A stretch of DNA of 64,000 nt from assembly GCA_016801885.1 (NCBI GenBank), contig CM028900.1, positions 10,385,501 through 10,449,500 on the forward strand, written 5' to 3'. Of the stretch, positions 55,801-64,000 are shown piece by piece (the first letter of the stretch is position 1; each line of letters starts with the position of its first letter). The notes beneath the pieces are model-generated. The model was given only the letters and a program-made list of their open reading frames with translations. It had not been told where the DNA came from and made no database searches. The translations under genes and the position numbers were made by a program. The stretch comes from Toxotes chatareus. Taxonomy: Eukaryota; Chordata; Actinopteri; Toxotidae.

Positions 55801-57654
55801 ATCTGCCACAAAAAGGCCCCAAGATGCCCAGTGGGCCCCAAAGAAGCCCCAGGTTCACTGTCAGGCAATTGGTTTGTGGCAGTATGAGTGATTTTAATTT
55901 TGTCTGGAATATGGCAAAATGATATGCATCACTAAAGGGGCTTATGGTCCTGCTATATTAACTGATTTTGAGACCCTGTCTTGAACAGGGGCAATGTGTC
56001 AAAATCTGGCTTCACATTTTATGAAACATGGTTACATGGTAACTATTAGCAATTTAATTTGTGTCGGTGCACAGGAAAGTGGTGGAATGGGGGAGTTAAT
56101 AGGATTCCAGCAGTCAACTAAACAAGTACCTTCTCCAAATAAATCATTAGCACTACACATCATGCCTTGAGCTGATGTTTAAAAAAACAATGTGGGTGCA
56201 TTACCGCCATCTAGTGTCTCCTAATTGATTTTGTCAATATAGGAGGATGCTGACACCTAGCTCTTATCTTGCTGACTCATCTAAGCCTGTCAGCTACATA
56301 CAAAATCAGAGTAAGAGATTCCCATTTAATGTCCTTCAGAAATTCCTCAAATTCAACTGCTCATGTACATACAAGGCCTGATGTGGTCAAGAGTTAAAAA
56401 TGTATAAATAATTTTAAATATATAATATTGACATTTGGTCTCTGAAAGGATTTTTTTCCCAGTCTATGGCACCACTGTAGATATTGGTCATCATATTCTC
56501 ATCACAGCTCTCAGTCTCACATAGAGAAGCCAGTACAAAAGAATATAAATGCTACCACCGAGCCTGGTTTGTTATCCCCCTCGCAATCTAACAGCATTAG
56601 AGAACTGACCTAATAAATCACAAGGAAAAATTACCGCCCCCATACATCCCCAGAAACCTGTGTGGTGCCGGTGAGACAGCAGTCTTAAACAGCACTACTG
56701 CCAGCAGGCTGCTCACTGTAGTCCTCATTATATTTCTGCTGCATAATAGTACACTGTGCACTTGGAAAGCTGATTAGGAGAGAAATCTTCATTTACATTC
56801 AGAAATGTAAATATCTGAAACCAAACCAAACTCTATTTTGCAAGGTATTCTAAAAGCCCGCTTATAGGAGCTGTGTGGGCCAAACATTTATTCTGACATA
56901 CTTTACAAGGTTAGTGGATGTAACCTCCTGAGGCTGTGTTTATCCCACTGAGAAATGGAGAAATGACATGACGGGAAGTCTGATGAGAATCTGCTAGGAC
57001 TCTTACTCCAAACCTCGGCACCACCAAATAAGTGGATCAAACGCGAAGCCGCCCTCTTATCACCACTTCCCCTGTCTGTTTGGTGGACTCTGGTATCTGA
57101 TGAATCCTTATCGTGGCCATACAGTGCTGGTTCACATGTCATGTTATCACACAGGTCCCTTCCCCAGGGGTCCCACAGGAAGAGTCTGTTCCCACTACAT
57201 GCCAAGTATCTCAACTGACTTATGGTGAGGAAAAAATGCAGTGTGGTAAAGAAAGGATTGTGAAATTTGGCATGATATGTCCAGTGTTTCTATCATTATG
57301 AAGGTCTCGTAATACTCTACACACATGAAAGCCAAATTCTTTTTTTTTTTAAATGGTTCATTTGAACTATTTTTGTTGAAATGTGTTTGATATGTTTTGG
57401 TTTTGAACGTGCTCTAACAGAAATTCAGATTCTGAATGTGCTTGCAAATCAGCAACTGCCATAAACTACTGAAATATACCACACATTTTTACATCAGTTT
57501 ATTCCACACCGATCCAGTTACCCCAAAACCGATAATGGCATATAACCAGATTACAGAAAGCAGCAGCCTGGGACAATGAGCTTCTTTTACAGAATACCAA
57601 TGCTTTGTGTAATTTTTATTTTGTGTATTCAGTTATTTCATTATAGTGACTAGG

Positions 57655-57655
<1 letters not shown>

Positions 57656-57728
<73 letters not shown>
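57656..57728. repeat. (CA)n microsatellite, about 36 units
   Basis: Perfect dinucleotide run of about 73 bases, roughly 480 bases upstream of the arhgap6 start codon. Confidence 0.95.
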
Positions 57729-57730
<2 letters not shown>

Positions 57731-57959
57731 GATCTGCTAGAATATGTTTTTTCTGCTGAATTATGTTTTTTCTTTTTCTCCACAAACTCCATACCATAAA
57801 GCTTAATTACATCTGGTGTGCATAATAACATTGCACCTTTCTAGTCTAACAGCAGGAGTGACTCGAAATGAAAGACTTTTTCCCCCCCAACGCCTCAGTG
57901 TATTTTCATTGTTTGTTATTTTGGGGGAAATTCACATCCTACATTTTGTCTTTATTATA

Positions 57960-58208
57960 ATTGTAATTAAAACCATGACGGGAGGAAGTACTGAGTCACA
58001 GTATGTGGGAGGTGGAGGGGGTGACAGGGGGACTCCGGGAGCGTATTTCATAATACTACGCATGGTGACGCGCAGGAGACCTGCGGCTACCTCTGCTGCT
58101 GCCTCTCCTGTGAAACGGTGCTGCTCCTTCGCTCCGTTTGGACTTATGGCAGAGATGTGACTCTCTTTTTACACCTCTTTAAACACAACGTGACCAGCTA
58201 AAAGAGAT
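57960..58208 (+). promoter_or_regulatory. arhgap6: arhgap6 5' UTR and promoter, with upstream ATG
   Basis: GC-richer than the surroundings, with CpGs near 58060-58140. An upstream ATG (57976) opens a frame that stops at 58160, before the main start, so it is an upstream ORF rather than a coding extension. The transcription start is not determinable by eye. Confidence 0.45.
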
Positions 58209-58355
58209 ATGTCCGCCCAAGGATTGTTAAGCAGCGTTTTCTCGTGCTCTCTAAGCCCCAAAACTATTTCCAAGCGGAGGCTGAGGCAGACCAGGAGCCT
58301 GGACCCGGCGCTGATGCGACATTACAGTACCGAAACTGAGGAGACGTCGTATGAG
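58209..58355 (+). CDS. arhgap6: arhgap6 first coding exon: Rho GTPase-activating protein 6 N-terminus
   Basis: 49 codons, MSAQGLLSSVFSCSLSPKTI, SKRRLRQTRSLDPAL, ending TSYE at donor GAG|GTCAGT. Human ARHGAP6 begins MSAQSLLHSVFSCSS and continues SKRKLRQTRSLDPAL; its first exon ends at DYE, the same boundary. The fish version lacks the long low-complexity stretch human has in between. The RhoGAP domain lies in later exons outside this window. Family knowledge: a GAP for RhoA that also affects the actin cytoskeleton. An alternative donor at 58378 (CTTCAG|GTGATG) would add eight residues, less likely given the human boundary. It is head-to-head with frmpd4, the orientation seen in human. Confidence 0.9.
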
Positions 58356-61300
58356 GTCAGTGACCTGGCGGCTTCAGGTGATGATGGTACCTGTTGTCAG
58401 ATTTGATTGCCTTAGATGTCTGACAGCATCCAGAAACCCTGTTTATTTTATTTTTCTAAAGATAAGTGGACTGAACTTGTCGACCTGAACCCTCCAGTTT
58501 ACATCTATTAGATAAGGTCGCAGTGGTAATGGTTTTCATAATACGAAGGTGTGCAAATATCCTAACACCTGGCAAACAAAGCGATCCAAACTGTTTACCT
58601 GTGAATTACTCCTTACAAGAGCAGAACTGGTGCGCACAGCTTGTACAGTATCCAAATTCCGGAAGTGGCTGGAATACCCTGAAGGATGATGTAGTCGAGT
58701 ACAGGACTGTCAGTATTTTCCTTTGATCTTTCATGAACACGTTTTAAAACTTGCTTTCTTCACCTTTTATTCTTTCATTAACTATTTTTTTAAGAAATAA
58801 AATGAAATTCGTTTTCTCCCACTATTGCAACATCACCAAGTCTATGACTAATAGGACACACATTTTTACGTGTGGACCTATGATGTACTTTAGTTTTGTT
58901 GCTGCGTCACTGGACAATACAAGTGATTCAACACATTCCCTTTGTTGAATGATGTCAGCAGAGGACTTTGCTTGTGCTAACTTGTTGAGGTCTGTTGAAA
59001 GAAAGAGGAGTGACTGAAAACCTCTGTCACATTTGGCAAGTGTTTTATTTTCCCACACCATAACTTTAAGGCGGGGTTCTTTTAAAAAGTGTGGAAGTGG
59101 CAGTGACGGGTGTCGATTTGATAATGTCCCGTGCAGCATCACGCTCCCAACTCGACAAGAGTACAGACATGGCAAACAGCTCTATGATGGAATTATCATG
59201 AGTAATTAAAAAGGTGCATTGTGAACCTGTGCATAGCCCTTTCCAGGATCACTATTCTTAAGTAACTGCTGATGAGACTCAAAAACCCAAATTTTCATGG
59301 TCATTCCACCTTGGTAAAAAAGATTTTCTCTTAAATGTGTCCATTTAAAGCGAGACTTTTACCTTTCTTTTCTCATTTAAATACGAAATAATACAAATTC
59401 TTAACTTAATTTAGAGAAAGAATTTCTCTTAATTTTCTGAATCTATTTATGCGTTAATTTATTAGTAGCCTCAAAGATGAATGTATTACCACACCACATA
59501 AATGCACAGTTGAAAGCACTGATTTGTGTTACAGTAGCCTTTCCATATTACTGGAGAACAAATCACCTGTGTTATTACTCCATATTAGGACCTGTGCACA
59601 TAAAAAAAGAGTACTTTCCATGGTATTTACTAAATCTTACTAAATCATTTAATATAGTAAAGAAGGGTAGAATAGAACGGGATACTGTTTTAACACATTT
59701 AAAATCCACAATGGCCATTTGCAGGTCTTTTTTGTTAGAGATAAATCTATTTTAGATTTATAGTATTTAGCAGTGTTACATGTTCATAATTTCAGGAAAT
59801 CTGTACTGCTGCACTTAAGTTAGTCCTTATGGTAACACTGTTTGTTTAGTATAATGGAAATATATTACAGATGTGACATTATAATAGGCTTTTAACAAAC
59901 ACCAGGTATCTGGTCTCTCTTTCAGTCATCAACATGAACCCAAATCGCACAGCCAGAACCCTTAGAAATGTAATCACAGTAAATCTGAATGAAGTTGATT
60001 AATATTGCAGACAGCTCTGTGTCAGAGAGGACATTTAATGTGATTTATAACTTGGGAGAGTGCTTGCACACTGCCTACACCGTTGCGCTTGGAGAGCTGC
60101 ACAATAACCTAGTTTTTGGCAAGCATTTAACTCCACTGCCGATAACAACCTCAGACATATTGCAAAAATGTAGTTGTTATAGATTCTCTTAATTAAATAA
60201 GACCTTTCAGTGTATTTGTAGACAGTTATACGAACAGTTTGGGGTTTGGTACTACTGTGTTTTAGAGCTCCAATATGCCACTGAAAAAAAAAACCTCTAA
60301 CCAGTTGAGCTGAAGTCTTTGGTTTAATATCTTTGTAATGAAACTCACATTTTCTGAGTGAGTTTATTCAGAGACAGCAGTATCTAAGCTACAGTCACAG
60401 TAACATTGGTGAAGTCAGGTTGACAGTATTTCCCCCTTTGCAGAAAAACTTCTGCGCCTCCACCCAAAAACAGCCCTCTCCTTTTACAACTTGTACAACA
60501 TGTGTTGTAACTCAGGCCATCCAGGCCTCTTGTTAAAACGCATGCCAGGCCCCAAAGCTTGCAAATGATGAGTTCAGAATGAGAGAACATCTATCATTGC
60601 AATGTATTTAGTCATACTAAGTTTATGTGTATGATGTAAACCATTCAAATGATCAGAAAGTGCTGTAGCATGTAGTACTGTAGCATGATCCTGGCATGAA
60701 AACATATCCTTTCCCTTGTTTAAAAAAGAGTGTCAGAGTGTTATTTTTGATCTATGTTATGAATGACCTTGTGTTTTCCATAGACTGAATGTCATTGCGC
60801 TCTATTAGAAGTGTACTCACCCAGGGTCTCAGTAGTCTGAGCTGAGATGAAAAGCAGAGACATCTGGTTTACATGAAGAAAGCCTCAACTCTTATTTCTC
60901 ACAGTACAGCAGCATGACCTGATCCTTGGCTACAGTCCCTCGGGCGCATATTTCCTCCCAAAGGAGACTGTCCGTTTGTATGGCATGGAACTAAACCTGC
61001 TGGCTTGCAACTGCAGCACCATAGCATCCAGTCTGTTTCTGATAAGACTAAAAATACGCAGTGGATTGCAAATAAATGCAGGTGTAAAATCATTATTTCA
61101 CAACAGATCATTCAAATCTCCCTTTCAAGTACCTTGAAAGTTACCTAGTGCATGATTACATAACTGACTTATGTGATCTGCTTAGTGTAAGTCAAAGGGT
61201 ACTCCCAGCCTCAACAGTTGGATACTTATAGTGGATAACCAAATTAAGTTCTTAGTCTCTCTGTGAAAATACAGCATGTGTCTCCAGTAAGAAACTGGTG

Positions 61301-63480
61301 ACACGATGTGGTGTAGAAATTAGTCAAGTTGAGGTTTTCAAAGTGCCAAATAAGCTGATAGAAGAAAGTTATATGAACAGTTTTGGGTCTGGTTCTCCTC
61401 TATGTATCACACTCAGCAGTGGAGCAATACCTTTAATCTGCACTGATCTCATACATCTTCCTGGCATTTTATGCTGTAGAGCTGATCTTGAAAGGTTTTG
61501 CATGCCCTTGAACATTGTGGCAGTAGGTATAACTACCCCACTGCAAGTCGGCTACTGTTTAATATGACCTTGGTGGATCAATTCTGCGATCCATATAAGT
61601 TCCTTGAATTGGTTACAGTCACGTTTTAGAATTATTTAAGCTGATTTTGATTTCATTTCAGGCTGTTGTTGGACTAGCCTCTGGATATGAAGGCCTTGTA
61701 AGATATTGGAAAATATAGCCTTTTGGTTAAGTCCTTTTTATTTGTAAAAAACCCAACTTATTAACTGTCATTCGGCGTCTTTTTGCTTTTCTGCAGTCTG
61801 CTTAAACAGTGTCCACATGAAATCATGTCTGTGAGAGAAGGTGCATTTGAAAGGACCCCAGTCATTTGATATAATGCAAAACACTTGGAACAAGTTGCTA
61901 TTATTGATTTTTAGCACTGCAGTTTTGTTGTTGTACATGTAGCATGCTGTCCCATCATTAGTTTTTGTGGAGTGTTAAATTAGCACTGGCTTTTGCCCAC
62001 ATATTTCAAATGCAGCTTTTCTCTGGGCATCAGTATCACTCTTAAACCATGTAGGGGTTTGTTGATTCTTTGTTTATTCCATGTCATTAATTAAATGTAG
62101 CCATAAATTTACATTTTAATAGATATTGGCTGAATGATGAATGATGCAGAGAGAGAAAAGTCTGAGAGTGCTGTGTGTTGTAGTGTTTAGATGGAAAGTA
62201 ATCTGCATTCCTCTGAGCTCTGTGGAGGAGAGAGATGGCCTGAAGGAGAGAGAGAGCTTGTAGGGAACTGAAAACTGTTCTCTGTTACAAAGCTACTTAA
62301 ATCTCACAAAAGGAAATTAACTTCGTGAATTGCAAGAGGAGATGGATTGCAATTAAAATTCAGCTTCCTTTTAGAAAGTGTAAGATTTGTAGACTCATCA
62401 AATCCAGCAGTGCTCCCTCTTTTATAATCCTATTCTCAGTAATAATAAAGCTGTAAAACTGAAAAAGCAACAACAGCACTGAAGGCAGGCCTTCAATTAA
62501 AGTTAAAGGCAGATACAAATAAAAATATTTCAAACTGAACTGACTCGCCAAAATTCATTCTCTGTCAGTGTGATCTCAAGGAGTGTGTTTTCAGGACCAC
62601 AGAAAAATACACTGGAAACAATTTAGACCATCATGAGACACTTAACCTTTCCACTGAAACCCCTTCTGGTGAACTTAAAAGTGGTAAAAAGGAAATCTTT
62701 CAAAGGAATAAGCGACTTCCTTGTTGAGCTTCACTCTTTTCAAGTACTACCAAAGTTCCTGTGCAGCCTAAACAGTTCTCAAAGCAAATGAGGACTTCTC
62801 CACCCAACATCACATTCAGAATGGTTTTGTTTCTGTTTGACATGCCGCTTCCTGTTTATCATCACCCTGCGCAGCCCTAACAACCTCATTCCAGCACTTC
62901 AGGAAGCAAAAACTCCTCAAAGCTATTCCTCGGACATAATTTAGAACAGAAACACACATTGAAGTTGTCTAATTTTACTGAAATAATTAATTACAACTGA
63001 AGATACAAGATCTTTAATAGCGGTTCCTTTTGGCTACTGGTGCTCTAAAACATCAGCAACCAGAGGGAGGCAACTTGTCCTCCCTGCAGAGGGGGGACCA
63101 TGAGGATACTGCCATTATATCTCTGGTCTTCCTAAGATACTGTACAATCGGACTGCCGTGGTCCACCTACATGGTTGTTTTTACTTAATTTGCATGATTA
63201 GACCTCTTCTCAGGACTGTGTTTGTTGTAGAAACTGTACATCCCTGTCAAGGTCATGTTGCATCTGTCAATGCGGACAATGCACACCTTTAAAAACTCTT
63301 GTAGACCATTTTTCTCAGCAACAAGTTTGACTTCTCACAGTAGGAAAAGCACAGGTGTTACAAATAACGTTACGCTTTAGCACCATACTGTACTATTCCC
63401 AGTCAAGTAATAGATTTTATTTATTTATTTATTTATTATTATTATTATTATTATTTTTTTTTTTTTTTTTTTTTTTTTGC
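58356..63480 (+). other. arhgap6: arhgap6 intron 1 (start)
   Basis: About 5.1 kb visible, AT-rich. An 89-codon open frame at 61298-61567 resembles nothing I know and lacks supporting splice sites. No second arhgap6 exon is recognised before the window ends. Confidence 0.55.
63416..63478. repeat. (TTTA)n/(TTA)n with poly-T
   Basis: TTTA units pass into TTA units, then about 23 T. This is a compound simple repeat, possibly the tail of a retroposed copy, but no body is recognisable. Confidence 0.85.
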
Positions 63481-63499
63481 ATGAGAACCCTACGTGTTT

Positions 63500-64000
63500 G
63501 TGATCAGTACAGGTGAGGAAGCATTTCCTCTTTGCCTCCCGAGATGGCTTCCTTTTGTTACCTTGTGACCTGACAGAGAGAGCACTGGCCCTCCTGTCAA
63601 CCCCTCCCTATCAGTGCCGGTGTTGTTCATGGGGGATTGCGTCTCGCCGTGATGCGGAGTTAAATCAGTTCCTGAACTTGCTGTACTTCTCAGTGCACGT
63701 TGTGTGACCTGGATCCAGACCTTAGCTGCGAGCATGTGGGTTGTATTTATCTGGGACTTTTCGTCTGAAGTCCAATGGCGTCGGTTCATTTGGCATGGAG
63801 TTACTGAGTGTTGGTCTACGAGGTTGACGGGTTAAGGTCGCCCAGGGGGGCGCGACCAGTCTTTGTAATGGGGGATCCGCACCGCCGACGACGCATCGCT
63901 TATCTTGTGAGTACCTGTTGTTTCTGAGGGTTTCCCAGCGTGTCAAAGGAGGGGGAAGTTAAATTGCACAGAGACGTGACTTAACGTTAACACAGGACGT
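63500..64000. other. CpG-rich block of unknown nature
   Basis: CpG density rises sharply over 63640-63960 compared with the AT-rich intron. On the plus strand a short ATG frame at 63869 (MGDPHRRRRIAYL) runs to a GTGAGT donor-like site near 63907. It may be an alternative first exon of arhgap6, the promoter of another gene, or a repeat; I cannot tell. Confidence 0.3.

Larger units (their letters stand above)
46931..57955. other. Intergenic region between frmpd4 and arhgap6
   Basis: About 11 kb between two divergently transcribed genes, with no exon I can support and no trace of msl3. It holds an ATCC microsatellite with a decayed repeat (49701-49800), homeodomain-motif-rich stretches (50780-50850, 53260-53300) and a long CA repeat (57656-57728). 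Confidence 0.55.

Noticed and set aside
57616..57831. Open frame with a long Cys-Val repeat
   Set aside because: It is the translation of the CA microsatellite.
61298..61567. 89-codon plus-strand frame in arhgap6 intron 1
   Set aside because: No recognisable protein family, no flanking splice signals I trust and AT-rich composition like the rest of the intron.
1..64000. CRISPR arrays, operons, riboswitches or a novel prokaryotic-type system
   Set aside because: The window is vertebrate nuclear DNA; no spaced direct repeats, ribosome binding sites or compact gene runs are present.
1..64000. tRNA and rRNA genes
   Set aside because: No cloverleaf with matching A and B boxes and no rRNA stretch was recognised by eye; a covariance search would be decisive.

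Overview
The window is nuclear DNA from a ray-finned fish, most likely a percomorph/acanthomorph teleost. The evidence is split genes with GT-AG introns, AT-rich intergenic DNA, simple repeats, families of interspersed repeats I recognise from percomorph genomes, and a gene order matching human Xp22.2 in compact form. All family assignments come from reading the translated sequence and from memory of the families; no search was run.

Layout from left to right: (1) 1-7190, no gene I can support. (2) 7190-8570, minus strand: tmsb4x (thymosin beta-4), with a 5' UTR exon and two coding exons. (3) 9510-12658, minus: tlr8, with essentially all coding sequence in one exon. (4) 12720-14968: spacer carrying a decayed Tc1/mariner transposase. 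(5) 14969-18115, minus: tlr7, likewise in one large coding exon, with an interferon-response-like motif about 750 bases upstream. (6) 20481-46462, minus: frmpd4 (Preso), reconstructed as 17 coding exons that join in frame through every junction (5034 coding bases, 1677 residues in the long form). (7) 46463-58208: non-coding stretch between two divergent genes, with candidate enhancers and a long CA repeat. (8) 58209-58355, plus: first coding exon of arhgap6 (RhoGAP), whose remaining exons lie beyond the right edge. (9) 58356-64000: its first intron, ending in a CpG-rich block.

tlr7 and tlr8 encode endosomal receptors for single-stranded RNA and its breakdown products that signal through MyD88. 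frmpd4 encodes a neuronal scaffold with WW, PDZ and FERM domains. arhgap6 encodes a Rho GTPase-activating protein. tmsb4x encodes an actin-monomer-sequestering peptide. They are neighbours by ancient linkage and I see no shared pathway. Compared with human Xp22.2, prps2 (between frmpd4 and tlr7) and msl3 (between arhgap6 and frmpd4) are not where I would expect them.

The most interesting signal is at the last intron of frmpd4. Two acceptor AGs lie five bases apart. The first gives a protein ending in the PDZ ligand ETTV followed by a stop. The second skips that stop and reads in frame into a 412-residue C-terminal extension. Choice of acceptor would therefore decide whether the protein carries its PSD-95-binding tail.
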